Assembly: GCA_965216905.1 (NCBI GenBank)
Contig: OZ244213.1
Coordinates: forward strand, 2,294,001-2,358,000
Length of the DNA stretch: 64,000 bases
Direction of reading: 5' to 3'
Source: G965216905 sp965216905
Lineage (GTDB): Bacteria > Actinomycetota > Acidimicrobiia > Spongiisociales > ZC4RG35
Below, in pieces: positions 33,940 to 43,235 of this stretch. The translations under genes and the position numbers were made by a program. The notes under the pieces were generated by a model. It made no database searches, had not been told where the DNA came from, and saw only the letters and a program-made list of their open reading frames with translations. Numbering within the stretch: position 1 is the first letter of the stretch; each line of letters starts with the position of its first letter.

Positions 33940-35431
33940 GTTCGGCCTCGTCGGGGAGCGTGGAGAGGATATCCGTCACGAACCTCGATTCGAACTCGCC
34001 GACCGGATGCCGCTCCCACCGAAGACGAGCATCCCCCAATCGAGTGTGGAGGTCGGCGAGCATGTTGTCGATCGGGACCGACCCGGCCCCGCCGACCGTA
34101 TCGCGCAGCGCGACCGCACCTTCGGGATCGGTGATTCCGGCCAGGGCGTGGTCGGCGGCCTCTCCCAACTCGTAGCCGTCGACGGCCGCCGCTCGGCGAA
34201 GATCGTCGGCATCGATGTCCGTTGCTCCGCCTTCAATGGCGTCCCGGATGGCCCGCCCGACGAATCCGTGGATCGCCGCGTCGCCGAGACCGGTCGCCAG
34301 CACGAGCCGATCCGAGACGTCGGTGGCGTACGGGAAACCACGACGGGCTGTGGCCCGCATGCGCTCCGGGTTGAAGACCGCCCGGTTGAGGACATCGGCG
34401 AGAAGCCGAATCGCACCGGTCACCCGCTCGATCGACTCGGGCACGTCGTGATAGGCAATGGTTCGATTGTCGGGCTGACCGCTGGGAGTGAGTCCACTCA
34501 TGACGACGCTGTTCCATCGCCCCACGAGTCGCCTCGCCTCGCCTCGGAGGAAAGTCAGAGCATATGGGTTCTTCTTCTGCGGCATGATCACGCTGACCCT
34601 GGAGTGGGAGTCGTCGAGTTGGAGGTATCCGAACTCGGCGGTCGTCCAGATCTGGAGTTCCTCGGACAGCCGATCGACCGTCGTCATGATGGAGACGAGT
34701 GTGGACATGACCTCGATTGCCATGTCGGGTGCCCACATCGCGTCCCGGGTGTGCTCGATGAGCTCGGGAAAGCCGAGGAGGTCGGCCACCATCTGTCGAT
34801 CCAGCGGGAGGACGGAACCATTGACGCTTCCGGAACCTGCCGGACTCCGATTGACGGCGTCCAGAGCCCGCTGCACCCGCTCCACGTCGCGAGCGAGTGG
34901 AAACGAGTAGCCGAGCAGGTAGTGGCACAACGTGGTGGGATGCGCGTGGTGGAGGTACGTGAAGTCGGGCATGTACGTGGCACGATGCGTCTCGGCAACT
35001 CGGACGACGGTATGGGCGGCGTCGATCAGCCGACCCCACAGTCCCCAGAGCAGCTCGCGCACGGCGAGTTGCCACGCCAGGGTCGTCGCTTCGCGTCGAG
35101 CCCTGCCCGAGTGGATCAGGCCCGCCTCGGGTCCGAGGCGGGCCTGAAGCAGCTTCGCCCGGTTCGTGTAGAGGTCGCCATGGCGGGCATCGAGGGAGGT
35201 CGCCGTGTCGTCATGGAGTTCGAGCAGCGTTCTGATCAACTCGTGCCCGCGCTCGGGCGAGATCACCCCGGTTCGGATCAGCATGGCGACGTGCGCCAGG
35301 TCTGCATGGCTGAGGAATCGGCGGAGATAGGCGGCAGGCTCGATCTCGGCTCGGAATGCCGATTCGATCATCGTCTGGGCCGGATCCCCGGCCAGCCGTC
35401 CACCGACTCCGAGCACGTCAGGATCAGACAT
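33929..35431 (-). CDS. Aspartase/fumarase-superfamily enzyme, argininosuccinate-lyase-like
   Basis: A 500-residue lyase-fold protein, first gene of the comA operon. The signature loop SVIMPQKKNPYAL (catalytic Ser280) is intact. Region 2 reads MPDFTYLHHAHPTT: the catalytic-site His of argininosuccinate lyase (usually THLQ) is replaced by Tyr159. The usual GRSRNDQ is changed to GRARREA. In bacterial coenzyme M synthesis a superfamily member (XcbC1) removes phosphate from phosphosulfolactate to give sulfoacrylate; this protein is a good candidate for that step rather than for arginine synthesis. Confidence 0.85.
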   Translation of the reverse strand: MSDPDVLGVGGRLAGDPAQTMIESAFRAEIEPAAYLRRFLSHADLAHVAMLIRTGVISPERGHELIRTLLELHDDTATSLDARHGDLYTNRAKLLQARLGPEAGLIHSGRARREATTLAWQLAVRELLWGLWGRLIDAAHTVVRVAETHRATYMPDFTYLHHAHPTTLCHYLLGYSFPLARDVERVQRALDAVNRSPAGSGSVNGSVLPLDRQMVADLLGFPELIEHTRDAMWAPDMAIEVMSTLVSIMTTVDRLSEELQIWTTAEFGYLQLDDSHSRVSVIMPQKKNPYALTFLRGEARRLVGRWNSVVMSGLTPSGQPDNRTIAYHDVPESIERVTGAIRLLADVLNRAVFNPERMRATARRGFPYATDVSDRLVLATGLGDAAIHGFVGRAIRDAIEGGATDIDADDLRRAAAVDGYELGEAADHALAGITDPEGAVALRDTVGGAGSVPIDNMLADLHTRLGDARLRWERHPVGEFESRFVTDILSTLPDEAEHVP

Positions 35432-35437
35432 CGGGCC

Positions 35438-35443
35438 ACCCTA
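35438..35443 (-). promoter_or_regulatory. -10 element for the comA operon
   Basis: TAGGGT (minus strand) ends six bases before ATG 35431; no ribosome binding site. Confidence 0.55.
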
Positions 35444-35487
35444 CCGATCGAGCATGCCGTCCCGACCGATGACAGGAACCAGGGCCG

Positions 35488-35493
35488 TAGAAT
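35488..35493 (+). promoter_or_regulatory. -10 element for the 551-residue membrane protein
   Basis: TAGAAT ends six bases before ATG 35500. Confidence 0.55.
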
Positions 35494-35499
35494 CGGCCG

Positions 35500-37155
35500 A
35501 TGCCGACCGCCGAACCCGGAGACCGTCGCGCGTCCGTCGAGCCGATCATCCGTGTCGAGGTCTGGATCGCCACGCTGCTGGCAGCCCTCTCCATCGGCAT
35601 CATCGCCCGGATGTCGGATCGGATGTGGTTTCACTCGGATGCATGGGATTACCTGGTCGGACGTGACCTGTCGTCGGTGACGTCATGGATCGAGCCGCAT
35701 GCCGGCCACTGGCAGAGCCCGGCCGTCGTCGTCCACCTGGTACTCCACCGGCTGGTCGGCATGGACTACTGGCCCTGGTACTACCTTCCCCGACTGGTCG
35801 GCTTCGCGACATTCGGCTTGGTCGCGTGGTACGTGTTTCGGAAGCGAGGCGCGAACCGTTGGTTCGCGCTCGGCGTTCTCTTTGCGATCTTGGTGTTGCC
35901 GTCCTCCGGATGGCACAACGCCGCCACCATCGGCAACCTCATCGCCATGTCGGTGGCGATGTTGCTCACCCTGTGGCTTCCCATCGCCCATCCGACGGTT
36001 TCGGATCGCTGGGTCGTCTTCGCGCTTCTCTTGTTGGCAGTGGTCTCCACCAGCCTCGGAGTGGCCGTTCTCGCCGGCACCTGGCTCGCCATCGTGGTGT
36101 CACGGAGGAGACTGGCGCTGTGGTGGGCACCCCTGGCCGGCGCGTCCGCCATCTATGCAACGTGGTTGATCACGTACGGAAGCCGTTCCAGCGGAATCGT
36201 GTCCAACTTGGCGGGTCTTTCGCCCGAACAGGTTGGGTCGTTCGTTTGGACGGTCCTCCAGACCGGAATCGGTGACGTGATCGGTACCGACCAACCTTGG
36301 ATGGTCGGCTTGGTGGTGGTGCTGTCGGTCATCGTGGTGTTCCGACGGGCTGACCTCGATGCCGGAGACCTGTTTCTCTTCGCCACCGCCGGGACGTACA
36401 TGGCCTTGGTGCTCGCCGCCAGGATCGCCACCGGCGCGGGTGAAGCGACCGCGGTCCGCTACGGGTACAACGTCGTTCTGTTGCTGGCTCCCCTCGTGAT
36501 CCCGCGGGTCCCCGTACCTCGGGGACGGGTGTGGGGCCTGGCGGCGGCGGCGCTGCCGGTCGCGGTCGGCTTGGCCGGCCTCGACCATCTCGGCCGGGTC
36601 ATCGACTTCTGGGAGGACTACAGCGGCGCGAGCCGGCAACGGGTCGAGACTGCCGCGGCGCTCATCGCCGAAGGCGAGACATTCGAGCCGTTGGCCCCGA
36701 TCGACTTCCCTCGCGCCGGCACGCTCCGAGCGGGCGGAGTGTCCGAACTGGTTGAGCGGGGATGGACGGTGTCGGGGTCGACCGACGCGGAGATCGTGGC
36801 GAATGTGCTGGGCCAGCTGAAGATCGCCGTCGCACCCCGGGGTCGAGTTCAGGGTGACCCACCCGACGTTGCCGGACCGGTCGATGAGTCCGGATGTGTC
36901 GCCGTCGGCGCGCAGGAGTCGGTGTCGCTCGACCTCCAGGGTCCGAGCACGATCCGAATCGTCGCTTCGGATTCCGCTCAGATCGTGATCACGGCGATGT
37001 CGGAGGAGGAACGATCTGTGATCCGGCGCATCGAGATGCGTCCATCATTCGGTGGCGACGTCTACCCGCGGCTCCCTGCAGAGTCGGCTACCTACGACGT
37101 CTCGGCGGACACCGCCGTTCAAGTCTGCGGTGTGGAACCCGCCGCACCGGAGTGA
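35500..37155 (+). CDS. Polytopic membrane protein, possible GT-C glycosyltransferase
   Basis: A 551-residue protein with about ten membrane helices up to residue 375 and an exported C-terminal domain of about 170 residues with two cysteines (SGCVAVG and VQVCGVEP). The first loop contains WFHSDAWDYLVGRD, an acidic motif in the place typical of GT-C enzymes. Sugar donor and acceptor are unknown. It overlaps the convergent sulfotransferase gene by 37 bases. Confidence 0.65.
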   Translation: MPTAEPGDRRASVEPIIRVEVWIATLLAALSIGIIARMSDRMWFHSDAWDYLVGRDLSSVTSWIEPHAGHWQSPAVVVHLVLHRLVGMDYWPWYYLPRLVGFATFGLVAWYVFRKRGANRWFALGVLFAILVLPSSGWHNAATIGNLIAMSVAMLLTLWLPIAHPTVSDRWVVFALLLLAVVSTSLGVAVLAGTWLAIVVSRRRLALWWAPLAGASAIYATWLITYGSRSSGIVSNLAGLSPEQVGSFVWTVLQTGIGDVIGTDQPWMVGLVVVLSVIVVFRRADLDAGDLFLFATAGTYMALVLAARIATGAGEATAVRYGYNVVLLLAPLVIPRVPVPRGRVWGLAAAALPVAVGLAGLDHLGRVIDFWEDYSGASRQRVETAAALIAEGETFEPLAPIDFPRAGTLRAGGVSELVERGWTVSGSTDAEIVANVLGQLKIAVAPRGRVQGDPPDVAGPVDESGCVAVGAQESVSLDLQGPSTIRIVASDSAQIVITAMSEEERSVIRRIEMRPSFGGDVYPRLPAESATYDVSADTAVQVCGVEPAAPE

Positions 37156-37922
37156 ACCCAGTCGCGGTCCTGCTCCAGGCCGAGTTGGAGGAGGAGATCG
37201 CCGGCGATCTCGTCGAAGCTCTCGCGTTCTGCGAGCGTCCAACCCGACCATCGAGGGTGACCGGGTTCCTGATCCCCGCTCGAGAACGACGAGTTGATGG
37301 GTGACTTCGATCGTATGAAGTCGACCGACTCATCGGAGAAGGGCTCGCCGATGAAGTCGAAGACCCGCTGCAGCTCGGCTTCGGTGTCTTGGACGGCGTT
37401 CGCATAGGAAACCAGCATGAGGCTCTCGTCCGCATACCTCGTCTGGTAAGTCATGCCCGCCGAGATGAAGTCCCGCCAGATTTCCGATGCGCGCACGTGC
37501 TCGACCGGATTCACGAAGTGCCGGAGGCTGTGGACGACGTCGCGGCCGTCGCGCACCATGAACAGGAACTTCGCGTCGGGAAAGAGGCGCCGGACGTTGT
37601 CGAGATGGAGGGCGTACTGGGGCGTTTGCTCGACCCAGCGCAGGCCGCGAGACCGACTGGTGTAGAGCGAGTTGACGCCACGCCCCACATGCTCCAGGAA
37701 CTCGTCCCAGCTCACGTCCTGCCCAGAGATCCAGTGGAGCTTCTCCCGCGATCGTCCGAACTCCCACACCTCACGCAATCCGGTCACGAGCGGGATCAGA
37801 AAATCGCTCTCCTGGCCACCCCAGAGGTTAGGGTGAGCGCGCAGGGCCCACTGCATCATCGATGTCCCCGAGCGGGGTGGACCGAGCACGAATATGGGGC
37901 TGCGGCAGATCTCTACGTGCAT
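37119..37922 (-). CDS. Sulfotransferase (PAPS-dependent)
   Basis: A 267-residue sulfotransferase. The 5'-phosphosulfate loop FVLGPPRSGTSMM is near the N-terminus and the 3'-phosphate region FMVRDGRDVVHSLRHF is mid-protein. It should transfer sulfate from PAPS to a sugar hydroxyl or other surface acceptor in the cytoplasm before export. It lies 12 bases downstream of no gene on its own strand but directly upstream of nothing else, so it ends the long minus-strand glycan locus on its left side. Confidence 0.88.
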   Translation of the reverse strand: MHVEICRSPIFVLGPPRSGTSMMQWALRAHPNLWGGQESDFLIPLVTGLREVWEFGRSREKLHWISGQDVSWDEFLEHVGRGVNSLYTSRSRGLRWVEQTPQYALHLDNVRRLFPDAKFLFMVRDGRDVVHSLRHFVNPVEHVRASEIWRDFISAGMTYQTRYADESLMLVSYANAVQDTEAELQRVFDFIGEPFSDESVDFIRSKSPINSSFSSGDQEPGHPRWSGWTLAERESFDEIAGDLLLQLGLEQDRDWVHSGAAGSTPQT

Positions 37923-37931
37923 CGCGGTGCA

Positions 37932-37937
37932 AGGCTA
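37932..37937 (-). promoter_or_regulatory. Possible -10 element for the sulfotransferase gene
   Basis: TAGCCT (minus strand) lies nine bases before ATG 37922 and overlaps the stop of the preceding gene (37935-37937). Read-through from the long operon is equally possible. Confidence 0.3.
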
Positions 37938-39866
37938 CATACGTGTCCGGCGCACCACCCACTCGGCGAACTCCCGGGCCAGTGCATCTTGGTGGTCCCA
38001 CATCGTCTGGCCTGCGGTGATCGCTGCGGCGCGAGCCTCTCGCCAAAGCGCATCGTCGGTGAGGAGGGCGGCGACGTGTTCGGCGACATCCGGCGGATCA
38101 TCCGCCACCCGAATTGCCCGCAACACGGCGTCATCGTTTCCTTCGGCTCCGATCGAGGTGGTCACGACCGGAACCCCGTGGGCGATCGAGTTCAGGATCT
38201 TGCCCTTGGTGCCCGCCCCGTATCGGAGGGGAGCGAGAAATACTTTCGCCCGGTGAAACTCAGGTGTCAGATCCTCGACCCAACCGGCGACATCGACCGA
38301 AGCCTCGCCCCCCGTCATCTGCTGAAAGCGCTCAGAACCGGCGCCGACCACACGGAGCTTGATTGGCCGGCCCACGCGCGTCTCGACCGCTCGGGCGAGC
38401 TCGCTCACCCACCACATCACTGCGTCGACATTCGGATGATGATCGAAGTTGCCGAGGAAGAGAAGTGACTGCGCCTCTTCATCCGCGCCGATGCTGGGTG
38501 GGTCGGCGGCCACGGCAAACGGCCATGTGGGTAGACCCGGCAGTTCCTTCTCGAGGACCGCGCTCTCCTCCGTCGAAGCGGTGATGACCCCATCGGCCTC
38601 TGCGTATGTCGCGAGCTCCGTCTGCTTGTCGATCACGATGGTCGTTTCGATGCCGGCAGCCAATGCCCGGTCGGTTCGGAGAAAGTGCAAGTCGACGTCG
38701 TCGACCAAAACCGCGGCCTGAGGGCTGGCGGTCCGGACCGTGGGGATCATGCGAGACGCCAGCTCTGGGAACGAGATCACCACGGCATCCCAGGGGACCA
38801 TTCGAAGCGCTTCCTCGGCCGAGGCATAGGCTGTGGGTCGCTCGACCAGGCCGGGCCGGTACGGCCGGGCAGAGCCGAGCCACGCGACACCGATGTCCTC
38901 GAGGACGGCACCGTACCGATCTGCGTGGAAGCACTGCTCGGCCCAATAGACAACGCCATGGCCGGCATCACGAAGGGCTTCCACCATCTTCAGAATCCGG
39001 GCGTGGCCCGCCTCCCGATCGAATCGCGGCAGGTGCGGTGCCATCCAGAGAATCCGTTTTCCGTTCGGGTCGTCCGGAGCCACCGCGTGTCCGATCGCGG
39101 TGGAGGTGGTGATCGGCGGATGGTGACCGATTCGATCGGACCACCGTCCCAAGAACCGCTCCCGGTTGCGGACCTGGAACGCCTTCGGCCCCGTCGAAAC
39201 GTCTCGCCCGGATGTCGCACCCTCGTAGTGATAGACGATCGCCCTCGGTTGGACGACGGTCCGCAGCCCTTGGCCGGCGAGCTTGAGGCAGAGGTCGGTG
39301 TCTTCGTAATAGGCGGGTGCGTATCGATCGTCGAATCCCCCTTGATCCAGGAAGAGCCGGCGCGGGAGCATGAGGCATGCACCCGATCCATACATGGCCC
39401 GATACGACATGCGGCGGAAGCTGGTCGGTGGCCGCATGCCCCGGAAGAGCTGCCATCCCTCGCCGGTCGGGCCAAGGTATCCACCCATCTCGAGGATGGA
39501 ACCGTCGAAATCTCGATACTGCGGGGTGACCGCACCCACGCCTTCCTCCTGGAGCGTGCGCGCCAGGTGCGTCAACGCTCCGGGCAGGACGACGGTGTCG
39601 TTGTTGAGGATGAGGATGAGTTCATGGTCGGCCTCGCTGGCCAGGTGGTTGTGCGCCGGGCCAAATCCGATGTTCCCGGCTCCCTGGATCAACGTCATCC
39701 GACCGTCCGACTCCACGGACCCGGGTCCGCCCGGTGAGTCGTTGTCGTAGACGAGGATCTCCATGTCGCCGTCGTACCCCGATCGGGCAAGGGAGTCGAC
39801 ACATCGAGCCGTGAGCTCGGTCTTTCCCCATTGGACGAGTTGGACGGTGAGGGATGGGAGCGTCAC
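37935..39866 (-). CDS. Two-domain glycosyltransferase (GT2 plus GT4-like)
   Basis: A 643-residue bifunctional enzyme. The N-terminal GT2 domain (about 1-250) has NIGFGPAHN, ILNNDT and YYEDTDLC. The C-terminal half (about 275-643) is a GT-B domain with SLLFLGNFDHHPNVDAV and a PLRYGAGTKGKILNSIAHG motif for nucleotide-sugar binding. It could add two successive sugars of a repeat unit. GTG 39866 overlaps the upstream stop (GTGA). Confidence 0.88.
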   Translation of the reverse strand: MTLPSLTVQLVQWGKTELTARCVDSLARSGYDGDMEILVYDNDSPGGPGSVESDGRMTLIQGAGNIGFGPAHNHLASEADHELILILNNDTVVLPGALTHLARTLQEEGVGAVTPQYRDFDGSILEMGGYLGPTGEGWQLFRGMRPPTSFRRMSYRAMYGSGACLMLPRRLFLDQGGFDDRYAPAYYEDTDLCLKLAGQGLRTVVQPRAIVYHYEGATSGRDVSTGPKAFQVRNRERFLGRWSDRIGHHPPITTSTAIGHAVAPDDPNGKRILWMAPHLPRFDREAGHARILKMVEALRDAGHGVVYWAEQCFHADRYGAVLEDIGVAWLGSARPYRPGLVERPTAYASAEEALRMVPWDAVVISFPELASRMIPTVRTASPQAAVLVDDVDLHFLRTDRALAAGIETTIVIDKQTELATYAEADGVITASTEESAVLEKELPGLPTWPFAVAADPPSIGADEEAQSLLFLGNFDHHPNVDAVMWWVSELARAVETRVGRPIKLRVVGAGSERFQQMTGGEASVDVAGWVEDLTPEFHRAKVFLAPLRYGAGTKGKILNSIAHGVPVVTTSIGAEGNDDAVLRAIRVADDPPDVAEHVAALLTDDALWREARAAAITAGQTMWDHQDALAREFAEWVVRRTRM

Positions 39867-41413
39867 GACCAGCGACCCTTCATCGCTTGGCGCAGCAGAC
39901 CGAACTTCCACGGCAGTGCCAGGCGTGCACGATCAGACCACGTCGATTCCCGAGCCCACGTCCGAAGGTCCTTGACCGGCGGTGAGGTGGGTCGCACGGG
40001 AGCTCCGGGGAGGATGACTTCTGCATCGACCCGAAGCGGACCCCTTCCCGGGAGACGAAGCCGGCTGGTCGGTCCAACCAAGTCCCTGGTCCCCTCCCCG
40101 AACCCGACCGGGAGAACTCGGATGTGAAGGTGGTTGGAGTGAATGGGATTCAGCAGCGTGCAAATGAGGTCCCAGAGGTCGGTCGCCTCGCGAATCGCGA
40201 GTCGGATGACCGGCACCGAGGAGCGGCCGACCGCCAGCGAGAACGGTGAGACGGAGGTGGGCTCGGCGGCGCCGTGAATCGGCGCGGGGCGTCCGAGAAA
40301 GGTCAGGCCATCACCGAGCCGGGGATAGGCGTACAACCGGGCCGCCTGAGAGGCCCCTCTGGGGTCGCTGAGGATGATGACGTCGGAATCCACCTCGTCC
40401 AGACCTCGATCCAGTGCGTCGAGATCTCCCGAGATCACAGTTCGGGACCGGCGACGGGTGTCGAGGGACACATCGGTGGGGAATCGACCGGCTGGACGGG
40501 CGATCTCGCCTTCGAAATGCGCTGCCAGCGGCGTGTCGATGGAGGTCAGAAGCGGATGGGCGATTTCGGCCCTTTCGGAGACCACCACCAGGTCGGCGGC
40601 GGCAACGAGTGCTGCCGCTGCGCCGTCGGAGCCGACCGGAACGACGATGACCCGCTCGCGGTCTTCTCGGTCGAGCCGCAGCGTCACGAGCTGGCCGACG
40701 GTCGGTCCGTTCAGATGAACGTCCGACACGATCACGGCCGTCGTCGTCCTCGGATCGTTGCCGACCTGTTGCCAGGTCGCCGGTACGACGTCCATGAGGC
40801 GCGTCCGGTCGGCGGACGTTGCCAGGACCGCCAGGAGCGAGACGTTTGCAGGAACCGGTGCGGTGCCCGGTGGCGGCTCCGCCGGGGTGAGAACCGGAGG
40901 GGGCTCGACCTCGAAGCCGTAGGCATCCGGTGGAGCCGAGCCGACCAGGAAGTCGGCCGCCGTCAGCGCACCCGCAGCCGCCCAGATCCCTGGCAGCGAC
41001 GCCCGCCGCAGGTCGGGGTCCTCCAGGGCCAGGCGGGCCGTCCGATGGAGCTCTTCGCCCACCGTGATGCCAAGCGGTACCTCCGCCAACCGCGGATCGA
41101 ACCATCCGGGGTCGTACCCGAGCTCTCCGGACACGACGACGGCATCGAATGGTGAGCGTTCGTGGAGGTCCCCGATGTGGTGGGCGACGACCTCGTCTGC
41201 GCTCTTCCAGCCGTCGATGTCGACCGGGCGCTTCGGTGAGACGTCGACGTGCACACCGGCCTGGCGCGCCTCGTCGGCGCCGGGTCCGAGTTCGTCTACG
41301 AACACCACCACGTCGTGGCCGTCACGGCGGAGGTCGGCCGTCGTCGTTGCGTCGACCACGCCCAGCATGTCGTCCCGGCGGGCAAGGCTCCTGAGCGCAA
41401 ACGCAAGCCTCAT
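39863..41413 (-). CDS. Large GT-B-like protein of the glycan locus, function unclear
   Basis: A 516-residue soluble protein. The N-terminus has a Rossmann-like pattern (MRLAFALRSL, then DLRRDGHDVVVFVDE) as in GT-B glycosyltransferases, followed by a middle region with VVVPVGSDGAAAALVAAADLVVVS. I see no confident donor-binding motif. Coupled at both ends by ATGA/GTGA overlaps, so it is made together with the sulfotransferase and the dual glycosyltransferase. Confidence 0.6.
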   Translation of the reverse strand: MRLAFALRSLARRDDMLGVVDATTTADLRRDGHDVVVFVDELGPGADEARQAGVHVDVSPKRPVDIDGWKSADEVVAHHIGDLHERSPFDAVVVSGELGYDPGWFDPRLAEVPLGITVGEELHRTARLALEDPDLRRASLPGIWAAAGALTAADFLVGSAPPDAYGFEVEPPPVLTPAEPPPGTAPVPANVSLLAVLATSADRTRLMDVVPATWQQVGNDPRTTTAVIVSDVHLNGPTVGQLVTLRLDREDRERVIVVPVGSDGAAAALVAAADLVVVSERAEIAHPLLTSIDTPLAAHFEGEIARPAGRFPTDVSLDTRRRSRTVISGDLDALDRGLDEVDSDVIILSDPRGASQAARLYAYPRLGDGLTFLGRPAPIHGAAEPTSVSPFSLAVGRSSVPVIRLAIREATDLWDLICTLLNPIHSNHLHIRVLPVGFGEGTRDLVGPTSRLRLPGRGPLRVDAEVILPGAPVRPTSPPVKDLRTWARESTWSDRARLALPWKFGLLRQAMKGRWS

Positions 41414-42450
41414 TCGGGGATCCCCTCGTTGCTCTTCAGCTCGTCCAGCTCCCCTTGGGTGCGGGTGAGCAGCGTGCGGAGGCCCACGAGGCTTCGTTCG
41501 GTTCTTTCGATGACCTGGCCCTGGGCGTCGAGACGCCGACGCGCCATGTCGAGCGAGGCCTCGACCTGCCGGTGACTGTTCTCGAGGCGGACGATGTCTG
41601 CAGAGAGGCTCTCCCGCTGCTGCTCGAGCGCGTCGAGCCTCCCGACCAGCGTCGACTTCGCAAATGCGCCGGGGTGGAGGTCGGCGCTCCCAAACCACAG
41701 GAGATCGGCGACCACCTTGGGGAACGGGGTCGTCGTGGCCTCGAAGAGCCAACGTGCAGCCTGCGATTCCGGCTCGGAGGATCCGTCGGTGCTTGCGTGA
41801 TGTCGGAGAGACACATCGAAGAACTCATCGATACGGGTTCGGGTTTCGGGTGTGGGCGGGGGGAGACGCAGCGCGTCTGCCAGCCGGATGACCGTCCCAT
41901 CCAGGTCGCGGAAGAAGTCGTCATACCGGACGGCGGTGCCGTTCGGCGAGTGGCGCATTGCGGCAGCCGTGTAGCTGATCCACAGTGCGGACGCCCGATC
42001 GCGCGGCATATCGTCGCGTTCCGAGAGCGACCGGGCCACCGCAGTGGGCTCCCGGACGACGATGACGCCCTCGTTCACATCGACGACGGTGGTCCAGAAC
42101 GGAAGAAGAATCGACAACCGGGGGTCCTTCCAGGCTGCGCGGCCCACCCCTTCGAAGTCTCGCTCGACGATCGTCCGGGCTTGGCGGCGCCACGGGTCGA
42201 GGCGAGGGCTCTCCTCCCAGCCATCCGGCGGGATGGGTGGTTCATCCCAACGGCCTCCCAGTTCGGCGAGGAGGTCGTCGTTGAACGCTGTCACCGAGAG
42301 GTTCTCCCAGAACCCGCTCGGGTTGTCCGGTTTGGCCGGCATGAGGTTCTCCTCGGCGCCGAGCGAGAGCCCGAGGAGGTTGACGACGCGGGCGACCAGG
42401 GAGGTGCCGCTTCGATGCATACCCAGGATCGGCACCACCTCGAGCGTCAT
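41410..42450 (-). CDS. Sulfotransferase-like protein with C-terminal coiled coil
   Basis: A 346-residue protein. P-loop-like PILGMHRSGTSLVARV at the N-terminus and VIVVREPTAVARSLSER for the 3'-phosphate mark the sulfotransferase fold (about 1-250). Residues about 270-343 form a continuous predicted coiled coil (LVGRLDALEQQRESLSADIV onward), an unusual tail that may assemble it with other glycan enzymes. ATGA overlaps on both sides. Confidence 0.82.
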   Translation of the reverse strand: MTLEVVPILGMHRSGTSLVARVVNLLGLSLGAEENLMPAKPDNPSGFWENLSVTAFNDDLLAELGGRWDEPPIPPDGWEESPRLDPWRRQARTIVERDFEGVGRAAWKDPRLSILLPFWTTVVDVNEGVIVVREPTAVARSLSERDDMPRDRASALWISYTAAAMRHSPNGTAVRYDDFFRDLDGTVIRLADALRLPPPTPETRTRIDEFFDVSLRHHASTDGSSEPESQAARWLFEATTTPFPKVVADLLWFGSADLHPGAFAKSTLVGRLDALEQQRESLSADIVRLENSHRQVEASLDMARRRLDAQGQVIERTERSLVGLRTLLTRTQGELDELKSNEGIPE

Positions 42451-43235
42451 GACGAGCCCGTTTCCGACACATAGCCGAATCGCCGGAGGTTGGGGAGGAG
42501 CCTCGTCATGCTGTCCCTCTGCTGGTCATCGTCGAACACCGAGCTCCAATCCGACGTGTTCACGTTCGTGAGGTCGCTGGCGGGCTGGCTGAAGGGGGTT
42601 CGTTCCCGTTGCTGTTCGATGCAGAAGTCGGTCACGGCACGGTGGAGCGGGATCTCGAGGAACTCGAACAGTCTTGTCGCCGTGGCGAGATCGTCGGCGA
42701 CCAAGTCCTCGTATCGCAGTTCCAGATAGGTGTCGTCGGCCACCGTCTCCCCGAAGTGGTCGGCGACCATCACGTGGCTGTTCCAGGTTTCGTGTGCTCC
42801 GGCAAAGTCGATCCAGGGTCGCCCATCGGGGAACTGCTTCCGGACGAGTGATGCCACGACGTCTCGTCCATCGCGCAGAACGTGAACGAACTTCGCTCCC
42901 GGAAACCAATCGTTGATGGCTGGGAGCAGTCCCCAGTGCCGGGGCGATGCGTAGTGCGGGTTCTTGTCCCCCCAGTACACCGCGCCGGGCGACAGCGCCT
43001 CGTAGAAGCTTCGGATCAGCGCCGGCAGCTCCTCGCCCAAGTGGTCGCGGAACTCGGGCTTGTAGCTGAGGAACTTGCGGGGATGGTCGAGTGCCTCCGT
43101 TGCTGTGAGGTGGGCCCACACGAAGATCCGAGTCTCGTGGCTCACCGCCGCCAAGGGATGCTGGTTGATGATGGTGTTCACGTAGGTGGTCCCCGAGCGG
43201 GGCGCACCCATCACGATGATCGGATCAGGACGCAC
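42447..43235 (-). CDS. Sulfotransferase (PAPS-dependent)
   Basis: A 262-residue sulfotransferase with IIVMGAPRSGTTYVNTI and FVHVLRDGRDVVASLV. GTG 43235 overlaps the 3' end of the ABC ATPase gene by 11 bases, and the stop overlaps the next ATG. Two sulfotransferases in one operon with an ABC polysaccharide exporter argue that the exported glycan is sulfated. Confidence 0.88.
   Translation of the reverse strand: MRPDPIIVMGAPRSGTTYVNTIINQHPLAAVSHETRIFVWAHLTATEALDHPRKFLSYKPEFRDHLGEELPALIRSFYEALSPGAVYWGDKNPHYASPRHWGLLPAINDWFPGAKFVHVLRDGRDVVASLVRKQFPDGRPWIDFAGAHETWNSHVMVADHFGETVADDTYLELRYEDLVADDLATATRLFEFLEIPLHRAVTDFCIEQQRERTPFSQPASDLTNVNTSDWSSVFDDDQQRDSMTRLLPNLRRFGYVSETGSS

Noticed and set aside
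33929..35431. Calling this gene argH for arginine synthesis
   Set aside because: No other arginine gene is near, key active-site residues differ, and it is operon-linked to comA.
33761..35680. 639-codon plus-strand frame opposite comA and the fumarase-fold lyase
   Set aside because: Shadow frame; it crosses two gene boundaries and a promoter region and has no domain.
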